Source: Acetobacterium fimetarium
GTDB lineage: Bacteria; Bacillota; Clostridia; Eubacteriales; Eubacteriaceae
Length of the DNA stretch: 64,000 nucleotides
NCBI RefSeq assembly: GCF_014284475.1
Contig: NZ_WJBC01000004.1
Location: 62,001 to 126,000 of the forward strand
Direction: 5' to 3'
Both the position numbers and the translations under genes were made by a program. The number at the start of each line of letters is the position of its first letter. Within the stretch, counting starts at the first letter, position 1. The notes under the pieces are model-generated. The model was not told the DNA's origin and made no database searches. It was given only the letters and a program-made list of their open reading frames with translations. Positions 18,120 to 26,623 of the stretch are shown piece by piece.

Positions 18120-19618
18120 TTTTCTGTCGCTCCAATTATTTCCATTATTTTTTTCATATCGATGTTGGTTTCCACAGTTTCCGCCAGAAGATCGTATTGT
18201 TCTTCCTTGAAAGCTTTGAAATCAAAGGCAACCGGCCCGGCTTCCAGATGTTTCTTCTCCCGGATTGTCTCGACAATTTTTTCCCGGAAATCATCATTAT
18301 CAAAAATACCATGCAGATAGGTTCCCATGACGGTTCCATCTGCCGCAATAACACCATCCACGGTACCATCTTCCAGGACGGCAAAACTTCTGGCATTATC
18401 AAGCGCTTCGCTTTCGCCCATGTGAATTTCATAGCCTTCCACCGTCATGTCAGTCAATTCCATTCCCATGAAATTTCCCTGAACTTTTCCGGTCGTGCGG
18501 ACGGTCCTTTTTTCATCTCCGATGGTGGTCACAATATTCAGCAAGCCCAAACCTTCAACACTGCCTCTGGTTGATTCCACACACAGAGGATCCCGGATCT
18601 CTTTGCCGAGCAGCTGATAACCGCCGCAGATGCCGACAATGGGGACCCCGCTGTCATGGATCCGACGGATTTCATCGGCCATTTTGCTTTCTATCACATG
18701 GCAGGTATCATCAATGGTATTTTTGGTTCCGGGGATCACCAGCAGATCCGGGCTGGCCAGCTGGAGTTCCCGCTGGTTCCGGTAGTATTCAATCTTGACA
18801 TCCGGATGCATTTCAAAAGCGGTGCAGTCGGTAAAATTCGAAAGATGCGGCAGATAGACTACGCCAATGGTGATCAGACCCTCGTTCTGGTTGTCAAATC
18901 GTTCGGAGACGCTGTCCTCGTCATCGATGACAAAACGTTTGTAGGGAATAACGCCGAGGCAGGGAATATTGATTTTTTCTTCGATCATTTCAATCCCGGG
19001 TTTCAACAGTTCAACATCCCCCCGGAATTTATTGATCACAAAACCCTTGATTCGCTGCTGCTCTTCCGGCTCCAGCAGCATGATGGTTCCATAAATGGAT
19101 GCAAAAACGCCGCCTTTGTCAATATCACCGATCAGGATAACCGGCGCATCGACAAGCTCTGCCAGTCCCATGTTCACGATATCGTTGTCTCTCAAATTGA
19201 TTTCGGCCGGACTGCCGGCGCCTTCGATGACGATGATATCTTTTCCTTCGGCCAGCGTGTCATAGGCCGAAACAACGGTATCCACCAGTTTCGGCTTATG
19301 TTTATGGTAATCCATCGCATCCATATTGAATTCCGCTTTTCCCATCAGAATGACCTGCGCCCCCATATCCGAATTGGGTTTTAACAGCACCGGATTCATT
19401 TCCACCTGCGGTTCCATTCTGGCACATTCTGCCTGAACAACCTGCGCCCGGCCCATCTCTTTGCCATCCCTGGTGATAAATGAATTAAGGGCCATATTCT
19501 GTGATTTATATGGTGCCACCGTATAGCCATGATTATCTAATATGCGACACATGGCTGCTGTAAGAAGGCTTTTTCCAACCGAAGAGCCCGTGCCCATGAA
19601 CATAATATTCTTTGCCAT
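18116..19618 (-). CDS. cbiP: Cobyric acid synthase
   Basis: Glutamine-dependent amidation of four side chains of adenosylcobyrinic acid a,c-diamide. It is 500 residues. The N-terminal dethiobiotin-synthetase-like ATP domain has GTGSSVGKSLLTAAMCRI and DIDKGGVFAS. The C-terminal triad glutamine amidotransferase domain has its Cys in PIVGICGGYQLLG and the distal His in YEIHMGE and GTYLHGIFD. It is also called cobQ. It starts after palindromic element F and overlaps cbiB by 4 nt. Confidence 0.96.
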   Translation of the reverse strand: MAKNIMFMGTGSSVGKSLLTAAMCRILDNHGYTVAPYKSQNMALNSFITRDGKEMGRAQVVQAECARMEPQVEMNPVLLKPNSDMGAQVILMGKAEFNMDAMDYHKHKPKLVDTVVSAYDTLAEGKDIIVIEGAGSPAEINLRDNDIVNMGLAELVDAPVILIGDIDKGGVFASIYGTIMLLEPEEQQRIKGFVINKFRGDVELLKPGIEMIEEKINIPCLGVIPYKRFVIDDEDSVSERFDNQNEGLITIGVVYLPHLSNFTDCTAFEMHPDVKIEYYRNQRELQLASPDLLVIPGTKNTIDDTCHVIESKMADEIRRIHDSGVPIVGICGGYQLLGKEIRDPLCVESTRGSVEGLGLLNIVTTIGDEKRTVRTTGKVQGNFMGMELTDMTVEGYEIHMGESEALDNARSFAVLEDGTVDGVIAADGTVMGTYLHGIFDNDDFREKIVETIREKKHLEAGPVAFDFKAFKEEQYDLLAETVETNIDMKKIMEIIGATEN

Positions 19619-19642
19619 TATTTCTCCTTCTTATTTTCAACT

Positions 19643-19796
19643 AATACCGTCTTTGCAAAACGACCGTGAGCTTCGCTGCCGGTTTGCGCGAACCAATGTG
19701 TACACTGTACGGCGGACAGTCTATCGACTGTTCGCCTACACGTTACCAAATTGGTTGCGTAAACCGACATCAAAGCAACAATTGTTCGCAACGATC
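19643..19796 (-). repeat. Palindromic intergenic element, copy F (subtype 1, inverted)
   Basis: Inverted copy between cbiJ and cbiP inside the operon. It is flanked by 11-bp direct repeats with one mismatch, TATTTTCAACT at 19632-19642 and TATTTTCCACT at 19797-19807. The right-hand repeat overlaps the last codons and stop of cbiJ. Confidence 0.9.
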
Positions 19797-20584
19797 TATT
19801 TTCCACTTAAATCAAACGTCATATTTTCTCTGGTTGCCAGATCAACGGCTGCCGCAACTGTCGTAATGACTTTGGGATAGGCAACCACCGGCCGGCGGAT
19901 GAATAATACTCTGGCACCAACTTTCCGCGCTGCCTCAACTTTTTCACCGACGCCGCCAACATCGCCGCTGTCCTTGGTCACGACAAAGCCGATGTTGTAT
20001 TCTTTCATGATGGCCGCATTCAGTTCCACTGAAAACGGCCCCTGTAAAGCAAGTATATTCCGTGTTTTAAAGCCGAGATTCTCACATTTTTTGAGGACGC
20101 CAGCCGTCGGCAGCACGCGGATATAGGTTCTTTCTTTGGGAAGGTCTTCAAAAATTTCCAGTTGCCGGCTGCCGGTCGTCAGCAGAATGTTGCCGTTGTT
20201 ATTGCCCATGGCCCCGACCAGATAATCCCGAACCTCTTCGTAAGTCTCATAGGACAGGATATCGTCACCTTCATCAATATGGGACGGTCTTTCCAGGCGG
20301 ATGTAAGAAACGTTCATCGCATCACAGGCCCAGATGGCGTTTTCCGATATTTCCCGTGCGTAGGGATGGGTCGCATCGATGCAAAGATGAATATTGTAGA
20401 CAGTCAGGGTTTCCCTAAGGGTGTTTCCATCCAGCTGACCGGAAATCTTTATCAGTCGGGGATTTTCTTGAATAGTATCTGTCGAAATATTGGTGAGAGA
20501 CGAATAACAAACCTCTTTGCCTTTTGCTAGCAACGTTTCAGTCAGTTCCCGGCCATCAACGGTTCCTCCAAGTACTAGAATCAT
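19796..20584 (-). CDS. cbiJ: Cobalt-precorrin-6A reductase
   Basis: NAD(P)H-dependent reductase of the corrin macrocycle in the anaerobic pathway. It is 262 residues, with the N-terminal ILVLGGTVDGRELTETL signature of the CobK/CbiJ family, IDATHPYA near residue 75, a TTGSRQLEIF segment and VVTKDSGDVGGVGEKVEAA towards the C-terminus. The start codon overlaps the cbiH stop by 4 nt. The 3' end abuts palindromic element F, whose direct repeat covers the stop codon. Confidence 0.94.
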   Translation of the reverse strand: MILVLGGTVDGRELTETLLAKGKEVCYSSLTNISTDTIQENPRLIKISGQLDGNTLRETLTVYNIHLCIDATHPYAREISENAIWACDAMNVSYIRLERPSHIDEGDDILSYETYEEVRDYLVGAMGNNNGNILLTTGSRQLEIFEDLPKERTYIRVLPTAGVLKKCENLGFKTRNILALQGPFSVELNAAIMKEYNIGFVVTKDSGDVGGVGEKVEAARKVGARVLFIRRPVVAYPKVITTVAAAVDLATRENMTFDLSGK

Positions 20585-21318
20585 AGCTGATACCCTCTCG
20601 GTGTGATCATTTTTAACTGGTCTCTGGTGACATATGTTTTTGAATTGCCGATAATGACCATTGAAAACATATCGATGTCGGCCTCATTCATTTTTTTGAG
20701 GGTGGTAATCACATAGGATTCGTCCTGCCGTTTGGCGTTTCTGACAATGCCAACCGGTGTTTCCGGCGCTTTGTATTTCAACAGGATTTCCTGGGCCTTT
20801 TCAATATTATGGGGTCGTCCATTGCTTTTCGGGTTGTAAAGACTGATGACGAAATCCCCGTCGCCGGCACAATGGAGCCGTTTTTCAATCACTGCCCAGT
20901 CAGTCAGCAGGTCGCTGAGGCTGATGACGGCATAGTCATGCATCAGCGGCGCGCCTAGTGTTGCCGCTGCCGCATTGGCGGCCGAAATGCCAGGAATGAT
21001 TTCAACTGCCACCGCACTGTGCTTTGCCTCCACCACTTCAAGCATGATGCCGGCCATGCCAAAAACGCCGGCGTCCCCGCTGCTGACGAGACAGATGTTT
21101 TTGCCTTGCTCGGCCAGTTCCAGCGCTTTTTCGCAGCGGTCAATTTCCCGGCGCATTCCGGAAGATAAAACTTCCTTATCTCCAATCAGATCTGCAATGA
21201 TATCGATATAGGTTTTATACCCGATAATGATATCCGCATCGGCCAAACTCGCTTTAGCCGCCTCCGTCATATGCTCATAAAGTCCCGGGCCAATGCCCGT
21301 GACGTAAATTTTACTCAT
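20581..21318 (-). CDS. cbiH: Cobalt-precorrin-3B C17-methyltransferase
   Basis: SAM-dependent ring-contraction methyltransferase of the tetrapyrrole methylase family. It is 245 residues from the ATG at 21318 (MSKIYVTGIGPGLYEHMT), preceded by GAAGGAGA. The longer frame upstream overlaps cbiG and is not needed. The methylase landmarks are VTGIGPG, VSSGDAGVFGMAG, EIIPGISAANAAAATLGAPL and YNPKSNGRP, with the final IVRNA...ITTL block. The last two are typical of CbiH/CobJ and distinguish it from CbiF, CbiL and CbiE nearby. Confidence 0.94.
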   Translation of the reverse strand: MSKIYVTGIGPGLYEHMTEAAKASLADADIIIGYKTYIDIIADLIGDKEVLSSGMRREIDRCEKALELAEQGKNICLVSSGDAGVFGMAGIMLEVVEAKHSAVAVEIIPGISAANAAAATLGAPLMHDYAVISLSDLLTDWAVIEKRLHCAGDGDFVISLYNPKSNGRPHNIEKAQEILLKYKAPETPVGIVRNAKRQDESYVITTLKKMNEADIDMFSMVIIGNSKTYVTRDQLKMITPRGYQL

Positions 21319-21356
21319 CTTGTTCTCCTTCTTATTCACAGGCTGCATTCCTGCAT

Positions 21357-22418
21357 CTATTTTTCCGGCAGCCACACCGATAGTGTGATGCCATTCATTT
21401 TCCGTTTTTCCAAAAGACATTTTCCAAAACTCGAAGCGATATAGCCGCAGGGTTCAGAAACGGCATACAAGCCGGTTGTCTTGAAAACAAAATCCGAGCC
21501 GTCAAAGCGACTCTGCACCATCTGAACCATCGCATCGGGAATAATCACCTTTTTGGCTTTAAACTGTTTGCATGCTTCTTCAATACCGGGCTCATTCTGC
21601 TTTAACGCAATGGTTGCAAAAGCCTTGATGCATTTTTCATTAAGCTGAAGCTCCGCCAGTGTCGCCGCCACGGCGGCAATTATTTTTTCTCCCGGGGTAT
21701 CCCGGCGACAGCCGATTCCCAGCACCAGTTTTTGGGGCACCAGCTGCACCGAAGGTATTGCGAATTCCGGCTTCTGTCTGCTCATTGACGTCAGAATCAC
21801 GCCGGCATATTTGCCCTCTTCCAGATCCCGCGATGTCTCGAGCAGCTCCAGATTATTCGGCAGCACCACGCCATCGAGCTCACAGTTTTCCTGATTGACC
21901 AGGGCGACGGCCTCATTGTTTAAAATCAGTGCCGTCACATCCTTGGCAGCTGTAAAATCGGCGATGACACAGTTCAGTTTTTCGGCCAGCACATCCACGG
22001 CCATGCTGCCTTTGACGTCCGTGCCGGTGGTGATCACGGCCTGCGCATCCATCCGTTTAGCCAGCAGCCGCGCCGCATCATTGGCACCGCCAAGATGGCC
22101 GGACAATAAGCTGATAACATAATCCCCTTTGGTATCGATGACCAGAATTCCCGGATCGCTTGACTTATGCCCCAGATTCGGGGCAATCGCTCTGACGACA
22201 ATGCCGGTGGCCATAATACCGCAGATGATATCGTACTGATCCATGATACTCCTGAAAAAGGAGGTAATATCGGTGTCAAAAACCTGCATGTTTTGTTTTG
22301 CGTATTTTTCTTTGGTGTAGATATGACACATCTTATCATCAAGCTGTTGGGCAACCCGTTGTGCCAGGGCAACGCCATCCTGAGACAGGGTGACAATGGC
22401 CCATTTTTCTTTATTCAC
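21357..22418 (-). CDS. cbiG: Cobalt-precorrin-5A hydrolase
   Basis: Opens the delta-lactone of cobalt-precorrin-5A and releases acetaldehyde. It is 353 residues if started at the GTG at 22418, which overlaps the cbiF stop by 8 nt (GTGAATAA) in the manner of the other coupled genes. An upstream ATG at 22490 is possible but would overlap cbiF by 80 nt. Family motifs: IMATGIVVRAIAP, DPGILVIDTKGDYVISLLSGHLGGAND, and LVLGIGCRRDTPGEKI in the C-terminal domain. The start codon is uncertain; the identity is not. Confidence 0.92.
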   Translation of the reverse strand: MNKEKWAIVTLSQDGVALAQRVAQQLDDKMCHIYTKEKYAKQNMQVFDTDITSFFRSIMDQYDIICGIMATGIVVRAIAPNLGHKSSDPGILVIDTKGDYVISLLSGHLGGANDAARLLAKRMDAQAVITTGTDVKGSMAVDVLAEKLNCVIADFTAAKDVTALILNNEAVALVNQENCELDGVVLPNNLELLETSRDLEEGKYAGVILTSMSRQKPEFAIPSVQLVPQKLVLGIGCRRDTPGEKIIAAVAATLAELQLNEKCIKAFATIALKQNEPGIEEACKQFKAKKVIIPDAMVQMVQSRFDGSDFVFKTTGLYAVSEPCGYIASSFGKCLLEKRKMNGITLSVWLPEK

Positions 22419-23181
22419 TTTTCTGATCGGTTCCTTGTCGATATTCAGTGGTAAAAGCGGGATCATACAGTTTAGACAGGCTGTATTCATCGCCTAAAAA
22501 ATCGCCAACCAGTATTTGAGCGGTTTTTGTGATATTTTCTTCTTTAACCTTCTGAGCAATGGTTTCCAGTGTTCCCATGACGATCTTCTGATCTTCCCAG
22601 GTTGCCCGCTGAATGACTGCAATCGGCGTGGTGGGGGCATAATGCTTCATTAATTGGGCTGTCACATCATCGATCATCTGAACGGATAAAAAGATGCACA
22701 TCGATGCCTGGTGCGATGCCAGATTCTCCAGTTTTTCCTTTTCCGGAACCGGTGTTCTGCCCTCTAAGCGAGTCAGAATAACAGTCTGGGATACATCCGG
22801 CAGCGTGAATTCTTTTTTAAGAACCGCCGCGGAGGCCACAAATGAACTGACCCCCGGAATCACTTCATAGGGAATGCCGAGCGCATCGAGACGGTCCATC
22901 TGTTCCCGGATGGCGCCATAGATCGAAGGATCTCCGGTATGAACCCGGGCTATTTTCTTGCCTTCGTCGGTGCCTCTTTTGATCACGGCAATGACCTCAT
23001 CCAGCGTCATGTAGGCGGAGTTAAAAATCTCCGCATCCGCCTTGTGTCCGCCGATGATGGCTTTATTGACCAGCGATCCGGCGTAAATGATGATGTCCGC
23101 TTCGTTGACAATCCGTTGGCCTTTGACGGTAATCAGCTCTGGATCTCCAGGGCCTGCACCCACTAAATAAACAGTATTCAT
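22411..23181 (-). CDS. cbiF: Cobalt-precorrin-4 C11-methyltransferase
   Basis: Tetrapyrrole methylase that methylates C11. It is 256 residues and begins MNTVYLVGAGPGDPELITVKG. The DIIIYAGSLVNKAII and ARVHTGDPSIYGAIREQMD segments are characteristic of CbiF/CobM, as are EVIPGVSSFVASAAVLKKE and TRLEGRTPVPE. The gene follows cbiK after 30 nt and overlaps cbiG by 8 nt. Confidence 0.95.
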   Translation of the reverse strand: MNTVYLVGAGPGDPELITVKGQRIVNEADIIIYAGSLVNKAIIGGHKADAEIFNSAYMTLDEVIAVIKRGTDEGKKIARVHTGDPSIYGAIREQMDRLDALGIPYEVIPGVSSFVASAAVLKKEFTLPDVSQTVILTRLEGRTPVPEKEKLENLASHQASMCIFLSVQMIDDVTAQLMKHYAPTTPIAVIQRATWEDQKIVMGTLETIAQKVKEENITKTAQILVGDFLGDEYSLSKLYDPAFTTEYRQGTDQKSE

Positions 23182-23211
23182 AAATAATTTCTCCTAAACT
23201 CTATAATGTCC

Positions 23212-24003
23212 CTACATTTCTGTAACGGGTTGTGCCTTTTTTAAATGTTCCACAAACAGGTCCTGAATGCCGGGATATTCCCCCAGGCCTTCCAGAATAC
23301 ATTCCACCCTGAAACGTTCTTCTTCCAGAACGCTTTTCCACGACTCTTCATCATCGCTGGCCATATCATTGGTGGCATGATCGCCGGCGACTAACATAAA
23401 TGGTGCCAGATAGACTTTTTTGTATTTTTTCTCTTTCAGGATCGGAACGATGTTTTCCAGTTCCGGGAAACCCTCCACGGTGCCGACATAGACATCCTCA
23501 TAGCCCTTCATCTTGAACATGTAATCCAGACATGGATAGGTTGCGTTGGCATGGTGATCGGTGCCGTGTCCCATGTAAACAAGCGCTTCGCCTTTTTTAA
23601 GCTTCGGCAATTTGCCCATCACGATGTCGATGGTTTCTTCATAGTCTTCCACCGTGGTCAGCAGCGGCCGTCCCAGTGTCAGGGATTCAAAATCAGCTTC
23701 AAAATCCTTGATTTCTTTTAACGTGATATCATACTCATGGCCATTGATGATGTGGGTGGTCTGGCAGCGGACATGGGTATAGCCGGCTGCTTTCAGTTTT
23801 GTTAATACCTCCCGAGGCACATCCACAATTTCATTGTCCCGTTTCTTCAGCTTGCTGATGATCATCCTTGACGTGAAGGCACGGTAAAAATCATGGTCCG
23901 GAAAGGCTTTCTGCAAACGCTGTTCCGTTGCCGCGATGGTTTTTTTCCTTGTCTCAGCGTAGGATGTTCCAAAGCTGATGACCAGTAACGCTTTTTTCTG
24001 CAT
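23212..24003 (-). CDS. cbiK: Anaerobic sirohydrochlorin cobaltochelatase
   Basis: Inserts Co2+ into sirohydrochlorin, the committing step of the cobalt-early pathway. It is 263 residues. The N-terminus KALLVISFGTSYAETRKKTI and the metal-site histidines in QTTHIINGHEYD and YMGHGTDHHANATY match the CbiK family. No ATP-dependent CobNST-type chelatase is present. It lies between hemL (upstream, separated by palindromic element G) and cbiF. Confidence 0.94.
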   Translation of the reverse strand: MQKKALLVISFGTSYAETRKKTIAATEQRLQKAFPDHDFYRAFTSRMIISKLKKRDNEIVDVPREVLTKLKAAGYTHVRCQTTHIINGHEYDITLKEIKDFEADFESLTLGRPLLTTVEDYEETIDIVMGKLPKLKKGEALVYMGHGTDHHANATYPCLDYMFKMKGYEDVYVGTVEGFPELENIVPILKEKKYKKVYLAPFMLVAGDHATNDMASDDEESWKSVLEEERFRVECILEGLGEYPGIQDLFVEHLKKAQPVTEM

Positions 24004-24030
24004 AGTGTGTCTCCTCTGTAAATTTATACT

Positions 24031-24199
24031 TAGCTAATTGCGAAACTATTGCAAACTTCGCTGCCGGTTTACACGAAACAATTTTTACACTGTACGGCGG
24101 ACAGTCTATCGACTGTTCGCCTACACGTTACAAAATTGTTTGTGCAAACCACCATCGAAGTAACCATTGTTCGATTATTTTAAATTTCGCAATTATCTG
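24031..24199 (-). repeat. Palindromic intergenic element, copy G (subtype 1, inverted; clearest termini)
   Basis: 169-bp element between hemL and cbiK. Terminal inverted repeats CTAATTGCGAAA (24034 onward) and TTTCGCAATTA (to about 24195) are near-perfect. The central palindrome matches the family. It is flanked by perfect 11-bp direct repeats AAATTTATACT at 24020-24030 and 24200-24210. The second copy overlaps the hemL stop codon, as expected if the element inserted there and duplicated its target. Confidence 0.92.
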
Positions 24200-24203
24200 A
24201 AAT

Positions 24204-25493
24204 TTATACTAACTGCTGCAATGCCTGGTAATTGTCGGCAATGGTTTTTTCGATATCCTCTTTCGTATGGGCAGCGGAAATGAAAATTGCCTCAAACTGG
24301 GACGGCGGCAGGAAATTGCCGGCATCCAGCATCGCTTTGAAATATTTTGTATAGGCTCCGGTATCGGAGGTCATGACGGCTGCGTAACTGTCAACCGGCT
24401 GATCGGTAAAGAACAGACAAGTCATTCCCTTGAAACGAACCACCTGCGCCTTGACGCCGGTCTTTTTTATGTTTTCTCTGAAGCCGGCTTCCAGCAGCTT
24501 GGCCTTTTCTTCCAGCCCCTGATAAACCTCAGGATGATCCCGCAGATAGGTCAGGGTGTTTAAACCCATTTTCATGGCAATGGGGTTTCCCGACAGGGTT
24601 CCCGCCTGATAGACACCGCCAAGCGGCGCCACGGTTTCCATGATATCGCGGCGACCGCCAAAAGCACCGACCGGCATGCCGCCGCCGATGATTTTTCCCA
24701 GGGTGGTCATATCCGGCTTGATGTCCAGAACCGCCTGGGCTCCGCCGTAGGCCAGCCGGAATCCGGTGATGACTTCATCAAAAATCAGCACCGTCCCTTG
24801 ATCCTCGGTAATCTGTCGAAGACCTTTCATAAAATTGATATCCGGGGCAACAACGCCCATATTGCCGGCCACCGGCTCAACGATGACGGCTGCAATCTCG
24901 CCGGGATTTTGTGCAAAAAGCGCTTTCACGCTGTCGAGATCATTGTAAACCGCGACCAACGTATCTTGGGCGGTTCCCGGTGTGACGCCCGAGCTGGTCG
25001 GGACGCCAAAAGTCAGGGTGCCGGAACCGGATTTTACCAGCAGTCCATCACTGTGGCCGTGATAGCAGCCTTCAAATTTGATGATTTTATTGCGGCCGGT
25101 ATAGCCTCTGGCCACACGCAGGGCGCTCATGGTGGCTTCGGTTCCGGAGCTGACCATGCGCACCATTTCCATGGAAGGATACGCTTCGGTGATCAGCTTG
25201 GCAATTTCAACTTCAACTGCCGTCGGTGCGCCGAAGGTGGTTCCTTTTGCGAGTGCTTCCTGAATCCCCTCGTAATAAACCGGGGAAGCATGGCCTAAAA
25301 TAAGCGGCCCCCAGGAACAGATGTAATCGGTGTATTCGTTTCCGTCCACATCATAAATCCGGGCACCCTTGCCGCGGTCGACAAATACCGGTGGCATATC
25401 CACCGACTTGAACGCGCGAACCGGGCTGTTGACCCCGCCGGGGATGTATTTTTCGGCTTCAATAAATAATTTTTCTGACTTTTCTCTCTTCAT
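24204..25493 (-). CDS. hemL: Glutamate-1-semialdehyde 2,1-aminomutase
   Basis: PLP enzyme making 5-aminolevulinate from glutamate-1-semialdehyde (C5 pathway). It is 429 residues from the ATG at 25493 with a GGAGATAGAG site; an in-frame TTG upstream is not needed. Motifs: YIPGGVNSPVRAF at the N-terminus, SSGTEATMSALRVARGYTGR, YHGHSDGLL, FDEVITGFR, and the PLP lysine in TTLGKIIGGGMPVGAFGG. It is the fifth gene of the first riboswitch operon. Confidence 0.96.
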   Translation of the reverse strand: MKREKSEKLFIEAEKYIPGGVNSPVRAFKSVDMPPVFVDRGKGARIYDVDGNEYTDYICSWGPLILGHASPVYYEGIQEALAKGTTFGAPTAVEVEIAKLITEAYPSMEMVRMVSSGTEATMSALRVARGYTGRNKIIKFEGCYHGHSDGLLVKSGSGTLTFGVPTSSGVTPGTAQDTLVAVYNDLDSVKALFAQNPGEIAAVIVEPVAGNMGVVAPDINFMKGLRQITEDQGTVLIFDEVITGFRLAYGGAQAVLDIKPDMTTLGKIIGGGMPVGAFGGRRDIMETVAPLGGVYQAGTLSGNPIAMKMGLNTLTYLRDHPEVYQGLEEKAKLLEAGFRENIKKTGVKAQVVRFKGMTCLFFTDQPVDSYAAVMTSDTGAYTKYFKAMLDAGNFLPPSQFEAIFISAAHTKEDIEKTIADNYQALQQLV

Positions 25494-25565
25494 CTCTATC
25501 TCCAATAATGATCATATTTTTCGTCTGAATTCCTGATTTTTACAAGGATGAATTCAGCCCAAAAT

Positions 25566-25650
25566 TACGTTAGCTTTTACACCAGCCACACGCTCGCGCT
25601 TAGTGGCTTACCAAATTTAAAAAAAATTCGGGTAAAAGCGTCACTGGTAA
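25566..25650. repeat. Hairpin in the hemB-hemL gap
   Basis: Outer arms ACG..AGCTTTTAC and GGTAAAAGCGT enclose an inner AGCCAC - ACGCTCGCGCTTA - GTGGCT stem. The 3' arm reaches into the last codons of hemB. Its sequence is unrelated to the main repeat family. Confidence 0.5.
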
Positions 25651-26606
25651 TCTTTAATCATGGCCTGCAGTTCTTTGGCAAAATAGGTGATGATGATGTC
25701 GGCGCCGGCACGTTTGATGCTCAGCAGGCTCTCAAAAATCACGCGGGAATCCATCAGGCCATTATCGACCGCGGTTCTGATCATGGCGTATTCGCCGCTA
25801 ACCTGGTAGGCTGCCATCGGCAGGTAGGACAGTTCCTTGCCCTGGGCGATGATATCCAGATACGGCATGGCCGGTTTTACCATGATGATGTCGGCGCCCT
25901 CGTCGATATCCAGCATGATTTCCTTCAGTGCTTCGCGTGAATTGGCAGGATCCATCTGATAGCTTCGTCGGTCACCGAAAGACGGCGTTGAATTGGCTGC
26001 TTCCCGGAACGGGCCATAAAAGCTCGACGCGTATTTGGCCGAATACGCCATAATCGGAATCGACTCGTAGCCAGCCCGATCCAGCGTCTCACGCATGTGG
26101 CCGATCCGGCCGTCCATCATATCCGAAGGCGCTACCATATCGGCTCCGGCTTCGGCATGACTTAACGCCGTTTTGCTCAGCGTTTCCAGCGTTTTTCCCC
26201 GTTTGATATCGCCGTCGTCTTCAAAGAAACAACAGTGACCGTCGCTTTTATACTCGCATAGACAGACATCCGTAATGACGTACATCCCGGGGTCGGTCTT
26301 TTTAATGATCCGGATGGCTTCCTGTACCAGACCGTTTTCGATAAAAGCCGGTGTCGCTTCACCATCTTTTTCATCCGGCACGCCGAAAAGAATCACATAG
26401 CGGATTCCCAGCTCTTTAAGGGCTAAAGTTTCCGCCCCCAGCCTGTCCAGAGACAGCTGGTACTGGTCTTTCATCGCGCCGATTTCCTTGCGGATTCCCT
26501 GTCCATCCACGACAAACAGGGGATAAACCACATCGTTCATCGAAAGCTGCGTTTCTCTAACTAAATTCCGGATTTCGCTATTTTTTCGCAATCGTGTTGG
26601 TAACAT
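25641..26606 (-). CDS. hemB: Delta-aminolevulinic acid dehydratase (porphobilinogen synthase)
   Basis: Condenses two 5-aminolevulinates to porphobilinogen. It is 321 residues. Motifs: VYPLFVVDG, the zinc-cysteine segment DVCLCEYKSDGHCCFFEDDG, VAPSDMMDGRIG, the Schiff-base lysine region MAYSAKYASSFYGPFR, and MVKPAMPYLDII. The zinc segment has Cys at the positions of zinc-type enzymes, plus one extra Cys (HCC for the usual HCG). It sits 17 nt after the hemC-cobA-hemD fusion. Confidence 0.97.
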   Translation of the reverse strand: MLPTRLRKNSEIRNLVRETQLSMNDVVYPLFVVDGQGIRKEIGAMKDQYQLSLDRLGAETLALKELGIRYVILFGVPDEKDGEATPAFIENGLVQEAIRIIKKTDPGMYVITDVCLCEYKSDGHCCFFEDDGDIKRGKTLETLSKTALSHAEAGADMVAPSDMMDGRIGHMRETLDRAGYESIPIMAYSAKYASSFYGPFREAANSTPSFGDRRSYQMDPANSREALKEIMLDIDEGADIIMVKPAMPYLDIIAQGKELSYLPMAAYQVSGEYAMIRTAVDNGLMDSRVIFESLLSIKRAGADIIITYFAKELQAMIKDYQ

Positions 26607-26623
26607 TTTTCAAGCCTCCAAAT

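Noticed and set aside
21319-21420. Longer cbiH reading frame with 34 extra N-terminal residues
   Set aside because: The extension overlaps cbiG and is not part of the methylase fold; the ATG at 21318 has a strong GAAGGAGA site.
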